A DNA stretch of 5,340 nucleotides from Lentisphaeria bacterium (GTDB taxonomy: Bacteria; Verrucomicrobiota; Lentisphaeria; Oligosphaerales; JAFGRS01), in contig JAFGRS010000138.1 in the NCBI GenBank assembly GCA_016935045.1, positions 1 to 5,340 of the forward strand, written 5' to 3'. The notes under the pieces are model-generated. The model did not search any database and was not told the DNA's origin. It was given only the letters and a program-made list of their open reading frames with translations. This document shows, piece by piece, positions 1 to 5,340 of the stretch (position 1 is its first letter; every line of letters starts with the position of its first letter). Made by a program: the position numbers and the translations under genes.

Positions 1-31
1 CCGAGGGCAGGCAGCCCTGCTCCGGGGTAAT

Positions 32-125
32 GCCTCAGTCAAACCCGCGAGTGCCCGCGCGGCCACGGGCGTCCCATCCCTCTGGAGCGCGAGCGTACCG
101 CGAGCATCCCGGCGTTGACTGAGGC
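32..125. repeat. Perfect 11-bp inverted repeat with 72-bp interior (arms 32-42 and 115-125)
   Basis: The left arm is GCCTCAGTCAA (32-42) and the right arm is its exact reverse complement, TTGACTGAGGC (115-125). A further T31/G126 wobble pair would be possible in RNA. The arms start 83 bp apart, close to eight helical turns, which would suit two operator half-sites joined by DNA looping. They could equally form the base of an RNA stem or be the ends of a ~94-bp element. No target-site duplication directly flanks the arms, so a mobile-element reading is weakly supported. Confidence 0.7.
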
Positions 126-134
126 GGTACGCTC
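91..134. repeat. Perfect 10-bp inverted repeat (arms 91-100 and 125-134)
   Basis: GAGCGTACCG (91-100) is the exact reverse complement of CGGTACGCTC (125-134), leaving a 24-bp interior. Its right arm starts at base 125, the last base of the right arm of the 32-125 repeat. The two pairings therefore interlock in pseudoknot order and share one base. An outer 8-bp pair, GTGCCCGC (51-58) with GCGGGCAC (160-167), could enclose this one. It may be an operator or an RNA stem. Confidence 0.65.
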
Positions 135-149
135 CGGGCATTTCGGGTC

Positions 150-177
150 TTGAGTGTCGGCGGGCACGGGGCATATT
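150..177 (+). promoter_or_regulatory. Possible sigma70-type promoter for the ribulokinase operon
   Basis: A TTGAGT hexamer (150-155, four of six matches to TTGACA) lies 16 bp before CATATT (172-177, four of six matches to TATAAT). The latter is one of the few AT-rich spots in the leader. A transcript would start near 184, about 47 nt before the chosen ATG. The inverted repeats at 32-134 would then lie just upstream, a normal position for a regulator site. A better -35 match, TTGACT at 115-120, has no acceptable -10 at the right distance. This is prediction from consensus only. Confidence 0.3.
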
Positions 178-217
178 GCCGGGATGGCATGTGGAGCGAC
201 GGTACGGCGCGCGCTTC

Positions 218-223
218 GGGAGA
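218..223 (+). promoter_or_regulatory. Ribosome binding site deciding the ribulokinase start
   Basis: GGGAGA ends 7 nt before ATG 231. No comparable purine run precedes the in-frame upstream TTG at 150, so this site supports the 563-residue reading of the kinase. Confidence 0.6.
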
Positions 224-230
224 CACGAAC

Positions 231-1922
231 ATGGCACGGGAACCGGTTTTCGCGATCGGTCTGGACTATGGCAGCAACTCGGTGCGCTGCCTGGTGGTCG
301 ACGTACGGGATGGGCGCGAGGCAGGTTCGGCCGTATGGGAGTATCCCAGCGGGGACTCGGGTGTGCTCACGGACCCCGGCAATCCCCACGTCGCCCGGCA
401 GTCTCCCGCCGACTTCGTGGCCGGCCTCGAAGGGACCATCCCGGAGGCGCTCCGTGCCGCCCGGGCGGCCTGTCCCGAGATGCGTCCGGAACGCGTCATC
501 GGCATCGGGGTGGACACGACCGGTTCGACCCCCATACCGGTGGACCGTCACCTCCAACCCCTGGCACTGCAGAAGCGTTTCCGTCGGGACCTCGGCGCCC
601 AGGCCTGGATGTGGAAGGACCACTCGGGCATGGATGAGGCGGAAGCCATCACGGCGCTGGCGCGCGAGCATCGTCCCCACTACCTGGCGAAGTGTGGCGG
701 CACCTACTCCTCGGAGTGGTACTTCAGCAAGATCTGGCATTGCCTGCGGCAGAACCGGGAGGTTTTCGACGCGGCCTACACCTGGCTCGAGTTCGCCGAC
801 TTCATCCCCGCGGTGCTATCGGGTCTGACGTCGCCGGACGGGGTGCGGGCGGGCATCTGCCCCGCGGGTCACAAGGCGATGTACTGCGACGAGTGGGGGG
901 GATATCCGGACGCCGAGTTCCTGTCTCTGCTGTCTCCCGAGATCGGGGCGCTGCGGGAGCGTCTTCCCGCCCGGGCCTTCCCAGCGGACCAGGTTGCCGG
1001 GCGGCTGTGCGCAGCCTGGGCCGGACGCCTGGGGCTGCCGGCCGGGATCCCCGTGGCCGTGGGAGCGTTCGACGCCCACCTGGGAGCGGTCGGGGCCGGG
1101 GTGGGCCCGGGCCGCATGGTCAAGATCATCGGCACCAGCACCTGCGATGTGCTGGTGGCGTCGGCCCGGGAACGCCTGCCGGACATCCCGGGGGTGTGCG
1201 GCATTGTCAAGGGATCGGTCCTGCCGGGCTATTATGGCATCGAGGCCGGGCAGAGCGCGGTGGGGGACATCTTCAACTGGTTTGTCACGGAGGTCTGTCG
1301 GGGGGATGCGTCCTTGCACGGCCGGCTGACTCGGGAGGCGGCCGCGTTGGCGCCGGGCGCCAGCGGCCTCCTGGCTCTGGACTGGGAGAACGGGAACCGG
1401 ACGATCCTGGTGGACGCCAAGCTGACGGGGTTGCTGGTGGGGTTGACGCTGCACAGTTCGCAGGCCGAGATCTACCGGGCCCTGATCGAGGCCACTGCCT
1501 TCGGCGCGCGCCGGATCCTCGACCGCATCCAGGAGTACGGCGTGCGCGTCAGCGAGGTGGTATGCTGCGGCGGGATCGCCGAGAAGAACCCCCTGTTCAT
1601 GCAGATCTATGCCGATGTCCTGCGCCGCCCCATGGTGGTCAGTGCCTCGGCCCAGACCTGTGCCCTCGGCTCCGCCATCATGGCCGCGGTTGCCGCCGGA
1701 CCCGCAGCGGGGGGATACGCCGGGGCGGAGGAGGCTCAGGCCGCCATCTGCTCACACAAGCAGGATGCCTACCGCCCGGATCCCCGCGCGGGGACCCTGT
1801 ACGACGAACTCTACGCCCTCTATTGTGAACTGCACGACAGCTTTGGCGTGGCGGGAACCGGCTGCGACCACTACCCCCTGATGAAGCGCCTTCTGGACAT
1901 CCGGCGCAAGGCCAGAGCCTGA
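231..1922 (+). CDS. araB: Ribulokinase (FGGY carbohydrate kinase family, AraB-like)
   Basis: A 563-residue cytoplasmic kinase predicted to phosphorylate L-ribulose (and possibly D-ribulose) with ATP to ribulose 5-phosphate, the second step of L-arabinose catabolism. Length matches E. coli AraB (about 566). Visible signatures: N-terminal phosphate-binding loop IGLDYGSNSVR (9-19); GIGVDTTGSTPIPVD (91-105), a ribulokinase hallmark; WKDH (128-131); GGTYSSEWYFSKIW (156-169); AGHKAMY (212-218); GAFDAHLGAVGAG (278-290), with Asp281 the expected catalytic base; IGTSTCDVL (300-308); EAGQSAVGDIFNWF (338-351); and C-terminal ATP-site motifs ATAFGAR (421-427), GGIAEKNP (447-454) and ALGSAI (478-483). The start is ATG 231, because GGGAGA at 218-223 lies 7 nt upstream and the protein then begins directly at the first strand. 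An in-frame TTG at 150 would add 27 unrelated residues. It is the first gene of a tight three-gene run, but no araA, araD or araC is visible. The family is clear; the exact pentulose is not proven. Confidence 0.9.
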   Translation: MAREPVFAIGLDYGSNSVRCLVVDVRDGREAGSAVWEYPSGDSGVLTDPGNPHVARQSPADFVAGLEGTIPEALRAARAACPEMRPERVIGIGVDTTGSTPIPVDRHLQPLALQKRFRRDLGAQAWMWKDHSGMDEAEAITALAREHRPHYLAKCGGTYSSEWYFSKIWHCLRQNREVFDAAYTWLEFADFIPAVLSGLTSPDGVRAGICPAGHKAMYCDEWGGYPDAEFLSLLSPEIGALRERLPARAFPADQVAGRLCAAWAGRLGLPAGIPVAVGAFDAHLGAVGAGVGPGRMVKIIGTSTCDVLVASARERLPDIPGVCGIVKGSVLPGYYGIEAGQSAVGDIFNWFVTEVCRGDASLHGRLTREAAALAPGASGLLALDWENGNRTILVDAKLTGLLVGLTLHSSQAEIYRALIEATAFGARRILDRIQEYGVRVSEVVCCGGIAEKNPLFMQIYADVLRRPMVVSASAQTCALGSAIMAAVAAGPAAGGYAGAEEAQAAICSHKQDAYRPDPRAGTLYDELYALYCELHDSFGVAGTGCDHYPLMKRLLDIRRKARA

Positions 1923-1927
1923 CTGCC

Positions 1928-2674
1928 ATGGGCAATGTCGCACCGCACCACCCCGTGATCGGGGTCACCGCCAGCAGCGTGGGGGCCGAGTCGGTGTCCT
2001 GCCAGGAGACGTACCTGCGCGCCGTCCGGGACGCGGGGGGTATGCCGTTGATCCTGGCGCCGGACTCCCGCGCCGGGAGTGTCCGGGCGGCCTGTGGCCG
2101 CTGTGACGGTCTGCTGTTTACGGGTGGCCCGGACATCACTCCGGCCCGCTACGGGGCCTTGGCGCATCCGCAGACGCGGGTCATGGCTGCATCCCGTGAG
2201 GAATGGGACCTGGCGCTGCTGGAGTACGCTCTCGGCTGTACCCGGTTGCCGGTGCTGGCCATCTGCCTGGGCATCCAGGAGTTGAACGTTGCTCTGGGAG
2301 GAAGCCTGCTCCAGCACCTTCCCGATCGCCCCGGTTCCCTCGAACACCGCGCCCCGGAGACCGGCGAACGTTGGCACCCCGTGCGCATGCTGCCGGAGAG
2401 CCGCCTGGCCGAGGTGACGCGGCAGTGCGTGCTGGAGGTCAACACGCGTCACCACCAGGCCGTCGACCGCCCGGGGCAGGGGCTTCGGGTCACGGCCCTG
2501 GCCCCCGACGGCACCGTGGAAGCGGTCGAGGGGCTCGATTCGCGCCGCTTTGTCGTCGGCATCCAGTGGCATGCCGAGCGGATTACCGAGCTGCCGCCGC
2601 AGGCGGCGATCTTCCGTGCCTTCGTGGTCGCCTGCGGCGGCCCCATGGATGCCGGGGGAACGGGGCAGCAGTGA
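1928..2674 (+). CDS. Gamma-glutamyl-gamma-aminobutyrate hydrolase family protein (class I glutamine amidotransferase-like, peptidase C26)
   Basis: A 248-residue cytoplasmic hydrolase of the PuuD type (E. coli PuuD is about 254). Family members cleave gamma-glutamyl amide bonds, for example gamma-Glu-GABA to glutamate and GABA in putrescine breakdown. Visible: IGVTAS at the N-terminus (11-16); DGLLFTGGPDITPARYG (60-76), the typical oxyanion/substrate region; nucleophile elbow AICLGIQELNVALGG (111-125) with Cys113; VNTRHHQAV (171-179); APDGTVEAVE (192-201); and GIQWHAER (211-218) supplying His215 and Glu217. The Cys-His-Glu triad is complete. One oddity is Ala where the family normally has Pro in QWHPE. 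The ATG lies 5 bp after the kinase stop, with only weak purine runs upstream, so translation is probably coupled. No puuA, puuB or puuC neighbour is visible, so the substrate is unassigned and I give no gene symbol. Confidence 0.9.
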   Translation: MGNVAPHHPVIGVTASSVGAESVSCQETYLRAVRDAGGMPLILAPDSRAGSVRAACGRCDGLLFTGGPDITPARYGALAHPQTRVMAASREEWDLALLEYALGCTRLPVLAICLGIQELNVALGGSLLQHLPDRPGSLEHRAPETGERWHPVRMLPESRLAEVTRQCVLEVNTRHHQAVDRPGQGLRVTALAPDGTVEAVEGLDSRRFVVGIQWHAERITELPPQAAIFRAFVVACGGPMDAGGTGQQ

Positions 2675-2675
2675 C

Positions 2676-2680
2676 GGAGG
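2676..2680 (+). promoter_or_regulatory. Strong ribosome binding site deciding the Ddl start
   Basis: GGAGG sits 8 nt before ATG 2689 and just after the stop of the preceding gene (TGA 2672-2674). A competing in-frame GTG at 2671 overlaps that stop as GTGA and would add six residues. The clear Shine-Dalgarno spacing favours the ATG. Confidence 0.7.
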
Positions 2681-2688
2681 GTGAAGGC

Positions 2689-3780
2689 ATGGCCCCCAAG
2701 CGTTTGCTGGTACTCTGCGGCGGGCGTTCCGCCGAACATGAGGTATCCCTCCTCTCCGCCCGGAACGTGGTGGCGGCCGTGCCCCCCGACCGCATGCAGG
2801 TCACGGTGGTGGGCATCACCAGGTCCGGCGCCTGGCTGCGCTATCCCGGCAACCGTTTTCTGGTGCACGAAGGGGACGCGTCCCGCGTGGCCCTGGCGCC
2901 GGAAGGCACGCCCGTGGCGCTGTGCTGCCGGGATGGCAGGGGCTGGCTTGCGTCCCTCGAAGGGGGAGGGGGATGGCCGGTCGACGTCGCCTTCCCAGTG
3001 CTTCACGGGACCTATGGGGAGGACGGGACCGTGCAGGGGCTTCTGGCCCTGGCCGGGGTCCCCTTCGTGGGCTGTGACCACGCCAGCAGTGCCAACTGCA
3101 TGGACAAGGCGGTCACCAAGCAGCTTCTGCGGGCGGCGGGCATCGGGGTGGCTCCGGGTCTGGTTGTCAGCCGCCGGGACCTGCCCGTGGAGGCGGAGAG
3201 GGTCGCCTCGGTCCTGGGCTGGCCGGTGTTCGTGAAACCGGCGCGCCTCGGGTCCTCCGTGGGCATCAGCAAAGTCGCCGGCCCGGAGCAGCTTGCGGAG
3301 GCCGTCGAGAAGGCCCTGCGTTTTGACGGCAAGGTCCTCGTCGAGGGCTTCATGCGGGGGCGCGAGATCGAGTGTGCTGTCCTCGGCAACGATGCGGCGC
3401 GGGCGTCCGTGCCCGGGGAGGTCGTCCCGCTGCGCGAGTTCTACTCCTACGAAGCCAAGTACCTGGATGCCGAAGGGGCAAGGCTCGACATGCCCGCCAG
3501 GCTCGAGGCCGAGACCGTGCGGAGGGTCCAGGATACGGCCGTGGCCGCCTTCCAGGCCCTGGGCTGCAGCGGCATGGCACGGGTCGACTTCTTCCTTCTC
3601 GACGACGGCCGGCTGGTGGTCAACGAGATCAACACCATCCCCGGGTTCACGGACATCAGCATGTATCCCCGTCTCTGGCAGCTCTCCGGCCTGACCTATC
3701 CCGGTTTGGTGGAGGAACTGGTGCGGCTGGCGGAAGCGCGGCACGCGGCACAGAATGCCCTCTGCACGGAGTTTGCCTGA
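2689..3780 (+). CDS. ddl: D-alanine--D-alanine ligase (DdlA type)
   Basis: A 363-residue ATP-grasp enzyme that joins two D-alanines using ATP, giving the dipeptide that MurF adds to the peptidoglycan precursor; it acts in the cytoplasm. Length and sequence match the long DdlA type (about 364) rather than the ~306-residue DdlB type. Visible: GGRSAEHEVSLLSA (11-24) with Glu16, the first D-Ala site; HGTYGEDGTVQG (106-117); MDKAVTK (138-144); FVKPARLGSSVGISKV (181-196), ATP-grasp lysine and Ser-containing loop; EGFMRGREIECAVLGND (219-235); omega loop REFYSYEAKYLD (249-260) with Lys257-Tyr258; GMARVDFF (295-302) with Arg298 and Asp300; and NEINTIPGFTDISMYP (312-327) with metal ligands Glu313 and Asn315. 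Tyr258, at the place of the DdlB Tyr216, argues for D-Ala-D-Ala rather than the D-lactate-adding (vancomycin-resistance) forms. It is the third gene of the run, 14 bp after the hydrolase, with no mur or fts genes beside it. It may be a second Ddl copy. Confidence 0.96.
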   Translation: MAPKRLLVLCGGRSAEHEVSLLSARNVVAAVPPDRMQVTVVGITRSGAWLRYPGNRFLVHEGDASRVALAPEGTPVALCCRDGRGWLASLEGGGGWPVDVAFPVLHGTYGEDGTVQGLLALAGVPFVGCDHASSANCMDKAVTKQLLRAAGIGVAPGLVVSRRDLPVEAERVASVLGWPVFVKPARLGSSVGISKVAGPEQLAEAVEKALRFDGKVLVEGFMRGREIECAVLGNDAARASVPGEVVPLREFYSYEAKYLDAEGARLDMPARLEAETVRRVQDTAVAAFQALGCSGMARVDFFLLDDGRLVVNEINTIPGFTDISMYPRLWQLSGLTYPGLVEELVRLAEARHAAQNALCTEFA

Positions 3781-3781
3781 G

Positions 3782-3800
3782 GGCGCCGCTTCGGGGTGCC
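3782..3800 (+). terminator. Hairpin with UUCG tetraloop just after ddl, candidate terminator
   Basis: GGCGCC (3782-3787) pairs with GGTGCC (3795-3800) through six pairs, one of them G-U. Inside, C3789 and G3794 close a TTCG loop, the very stable C(UUCG)G type, with G3788 bulged. It starts one base after the ddl stop codon. No U-tract follows, so it may be an RNA-end stabiliser or a rho-assisted stop rather than a classical intrinsic terminator. Confidence 0.4.
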
Positions 3801-3812
3801 GTGCAGGGGGGG

Positions 3813-3830
3813 GCGTCCGGGTCCGGGCGC
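3813..3830 (-). terminator. GC hairpin in the convergent gap, candidate terminator for the membrane protein gene
   Basis: GCGTCCG (3813-3819) pairs with CGGGCGC (3824-3830), seven pairs with one G-U, around a 4-nt loop. It begins 7 bp past the minus-strand stop at 3837-3839. On that strand it is followed by eight C residues rather than U residues, so it is not a canonical intrinsic terminator. Given the 56-bp convergent gap, a bidirectional block to transcription is plausible. Confidence 0.35.
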
Positions 3831-3836
3831 GAGGAC

Positions 3837-5192
3837 TCAGCCTCCGGCGAGGAGGCAGGCCATGGCTCCGGCGTAGAGGGCGGTGGCGGCGAGCACCGCG
3901 AGGGCCGGGCCCAGGAGCCCCCGGAGGCTGCTCGACAGGCGCGTCTCGAAGTGCTGATTGGTCACGATCAGGCAGACATGGACCGGGGAGAGGATCATGC
4001 CCATATACCCCCAGCTGTAGGCCCAGACGATCCCGGGGATCAGGACGTTCGGGGGGGGATTGGGTCCGAGCAGGCTGAGCACGATGGGGAAGCTGGCGCC
4101 CACGAAGCCGACGGCGAGTCCCGTCGCCATACCGCACACGAAGGGGATCAGTGCGATGACGGCGAGGATGGGGATGCCCCAGGCGGTGAACTCGGCGTTC
4201 ATGCGCCCCACCAGCAGGTCGCCACCGGGCAGGGGGGCCTCGATGAAGGCGCCGTAGACGCGGACGAGGGTCACCAGCAGCACGAGTTCCCAGTTTCTCT
4301 TCGCGGCCAGGATCGCCAGCCAGGCGGCGCGTCCCAGAGGGCGGCGCAGGTGCTGCACCAGCATGGCCATGCCGACACCCGCCACCATGGGAACATAGCG
4401 GGCAGGGCCGGAGGACGTGCCGAGGACGACGCGCACGACGGCGTACACCACGATGACCGCCACGATGGGGCTGAGCAGACCCAGGAGGTGCCCCAATCCG
4501 GGATGGTCACGATGGCGTGGCGCCGGAGCACGATGCCGCATCCCGCGCAGCAGGAACAGCCACCCGGATACCATCGCGGCCAGGCTCAGGGGCACGTTCA
4601 TCAGGGCCACCTGCCAGACGTCGAGCCGGGTCATGGCCAGCAGCAGGAGCACGCCGGGATACATGGGCCACCAGTACTCCCACACGTGCCGGAACCAGTA
4701 GTTGATGCGGGCCTTGAGCACGGGATCGATGTCGCGCTCGGTATCGCAGTCATCCACCAGGGGTGCGGAGAAGATGGCGCCGCCCGGCATGGGGAGGAAA
4801 CCGATGACCGCGGGAAGTACGGCCATGGCCAGGCGCTGACTGAGGCGTCCACGCAGATCCGCAACGAGGTCCGTCATGACCCCGGTCTTCGACATCTGGG
4901 TGCTGAGCCAGATGACCTGCAGCGTGACGAGCAGGAGCAGGGCGTGGTCCAGGCAGAAGACCCGCGCCCCGGCGATGCGACCGATGACCGCCGGAGGATG
5001 CCCGCACCAGACAGCCAGCAACCCGGTCCCGATCACCAGCGACACCCACAGGCGAACACCCCGGGCATTGAGCACCAGGATCAGAGCCAGGGCGCAGGCG
5101 ACCTTGACAACGACGGCTACCTCGAACACGACAGCGATACCCCATGGTGGCGGAAACACCGGGAAACAGCCGCTCAGCCCGGCAATGTGCAT
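3837..5192 (-). CDS. DUF401-family integral membrane protein, putative transporter
   Basis: A 451-residue, strongly hydrophobic inner-membrane protein with about 10-12 predicted membrane segments spread from residue ~20 to ~448. Motifs that I recognise from DUF401 proteins: LPMPGGAIFSAPLVDD (133-148); NYWFRHVWEYWWPMYPG (164-180); GMATGLAVGFVGASFP (354-369), a glycine-rich re-entrant-like stretch; and SWGYMGMILSPVHVCLIV (393-410) followed by TNQHF (411-415). The family is usually placed near the ion-transporter-like carriers; substrates are not known, and I do not assign one. ATG 5192 is the earliest start allowed, because an in-frame TGA lies six codons upstream. Its ribosome site is poor, with an AGG directly abutting the ATG. 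An in-frame GTG at 5129 would give 430 residues, starting nearer to the first membrane helix. It faces the ddl operon tail to tail, so it is transcribed separately. Family identification is from memory of motifs. Confidence 0.8.
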   Translation of the reverse strand: MHIAGLSGCFPVFPPPWGIAVVFEVAVVVKVACALALILVLNARGVRLWVSLVIGTGLLAVWCGHPPAVIGRIAGARVFCLDHALLLLVTLQVIWLSTQMSKTGVMTDLVADLRGRLSQRLAMAVLPAVIGFLPMPGGAIFSAPLVDDCDTERDIDPVLKARINYWFRHVWEYWWPMYPGVLLLLAMTRLDVWQVALMNVPLSLAAMVSGWLFLLRGMRHRAPAPRHRDHPGLGHLLGLLSPIVAVIVVYAVVRVVLGTSSGPARYVPMVAGVGMAMLVQHLRRPLGRAAWLAILAAKRNWELVLLVTLVRVYGAFIEAPLPGGDLLVGRMNAEFTAWGIPILAVIALIPFVCGMATGLAVGFVGASFPIVLSLLGPNPPPNVLIPGIVWAYSWGYMGMILSPVHVCLIVTNQHFETRLSSSLRGLLGPALAVLAATALYAGAMACLLAGG

Positions 5193-5340
5193 CCTGTTGC
5201 CGGTCTTTCAACCCGGCGGGCCCCTCCGGCAGGGCTGTTTCAAGATCCGCTCCATCGGTTCCCGCCGCCACTGCCCTTGCGGCAGTGGAGCGCCGATTCG
5301 GGGTGAGGAAGCGCGGCCGCGCCCCCTCCCCGCCCTCCGA
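5193..5340. other. Non-coding region upstream of the DUF401 gene
   Basis: No gene is seen in the last 148 bp. The region should contain the promoter of the minus-strand gene, but no good -35/-10 pair is visible. Two TTGAAA hexamers occur on the minus strand (5243-5238 and 5211-5206), neither followed by an AT-rich -10. The stretch also carries the hairpin at 5268-5288, a weaker GCCGG/CCGGC stem at 5199-5217, and a 12-bp GC palindrome (GCGCGGCCGCGC) at 5311-5322. Confidence 0.5.
5268..5288. repeat. Perfect 8-bp-stem hairpin upstream of the DUF401 gene
   Basis: CCACTGCC (5268-5275) and GGCAGTGG (5281-5288) are perfect reverse complements around a 5-nt CTTGC loop. No T-tract follows on either strand. 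It lies 76 bp upstream of the ATG at 5192. It may be a terminator stem for a gene beyond the window edge, a regulator site, or a leader hairpin. Confidence 0.55.

Larger units (their letters stand above)
1..230. other. Non-coding leader region upstream of the ribulokinase operon
   Basis: No convincing gene is seen here; open frames on both strands have no recognisable protein features. The stretch is rich in inverted repeats (listed separately): an 11-bp pair at 32-42/115-125, a 10-bp pair at 91-100/125-134 and an 8-bp pair at 51-58/160-167. There are also small hairpins at 4-18 (AGGGC/GCCCT arms) and 170-180 (GGCA/TGCC arms). The region most likely carries the promoter and regulatory sites of the downstream operon. 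The first ~30 bp could include the end of, or a terminator for, a gene lying outside the window. Confidence 0.6.

Noticed and set aside
115..120. TTGACT as the -35 box of the operon promoter
   Set aside because: Good hexamer, but the sequence 16-18 bp downstream (around GGCATTTC) has no acceptable -10.
32..125. MITE-like mobile element bounded by the 11-bp inverted repeat
   Set aside because: No target-site duplication directly adjoins the arms. GGTA occurs at 26-29 and 126-129 but is offset on the left side, and only one copy is visible.
692..1828. Long plus-strand open frame overlapping the kinase in another frame
   Set aside because: Low-complexity Gly/Arg/Pro-rich translation typical of a shadow frame in high-GC DNA; the kinase frame carries all family motifs.
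2671..2688. Ddl start at GTG 2671 overlapping the preceding stop codon
   Set aside because: Attractive as a GTGA overlap, but the GGAGG at 2676-2680 is ideally spaced for ATG 2689, and the protein then matches the usual DdlA N-terminus.
4051..4058. Run of eight G in the DUF401 gene (also seven at 895-901 and eight at 3806-3813) as phase-variation tracts
   Set aside because: Such short G runs are common in DNA of this composition. The coding ones keep the frame of intact proteins and sit mid-gene without other signs of switching.
2449..4137. Very long minus-strand open frame (562 codons) opposite ddl
   Set aside because: It runs antisense through ddl and crosses into the DUF401 gene in another frame, and is rich in Arg/Pro/His/Gly without any domain. 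It is a GC-driven shadow.
3372..5306. Very long plus-strand open frame (644 codons) opposite the DUF401 gene
   Set aside because: The translation is rich in Gly, His, Asp, Gln and Arg without domain motifs, overlaps the end of ddl out of frame, and is antisense to a gene with clear membrane-protein signatures.
5311..5322. 12-bp perfect palindrome GCGCGGCCGCGC as an operator
   Set aside because: Made only of G and C, so self-complementarity is likely by composition; there is no neighbouring promoter-like element.

Overview
This is a high-GC (clearly above 60%, with G/C-rich third codon positions), gene-dense bacterial segment. The best-placed protein is a D-alanine--D-alanine ligase that reads like the DdlA type of Gram-negative bacteria, and the ribulokinase also resembles the proteobacterial AraB form. 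A high-GC proteobacterium, perhaps a gammaproteobacterium, is my best guess. The window has no rRNA, tRNA or phylogenetic marker to settle it.

Layout. Positions 1-230 are non-coding leader DNA. They hold an unusual set of long, mutually overlapping inverted repeats and a possible promoter. Three plus-strand genes then follow in a tight run: an FGGY-family ribulokinase (231-1922), a class I glutamine-amidotransferase-like gamma-glutamyl hydrolase of the PuuD/peptidase C26 family (1928-2674), and a D-alanine--D-alanine ligase (2689-3780). The gaps are 5 and 14 bp, so one transcript is likely. A 56-bp convergent gap with two hairpins (3782-3800 and 3813-3830) separates them from a minus-strand multi-pass membrane protein of the DUF401 type (3837-5192). 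The last 148 bp, upstream of that gene, contain a perfect 8-bp-stem hairpin and a 12-bp GC palindrome but no recognisable gene.

How the genes fit together. Each of the three operon genes belongs to a well-known family with its catalytic residues in place, but the combination is not a textbook pathway. A pentulose kinase sits without its isomerase or epimerase, next to a gamma-glutamyl amide hydrolase and a cell-wall dipeptide ligase that lies outside any visible mur-fts cluster. The DUF401 protein looks like a transporter of unknown substrate. I see no mobile element, CRISPR array, phage gene or clear defence system. The points most worth a second look are the upstream inverted-repeat architecture and the mixed operon.
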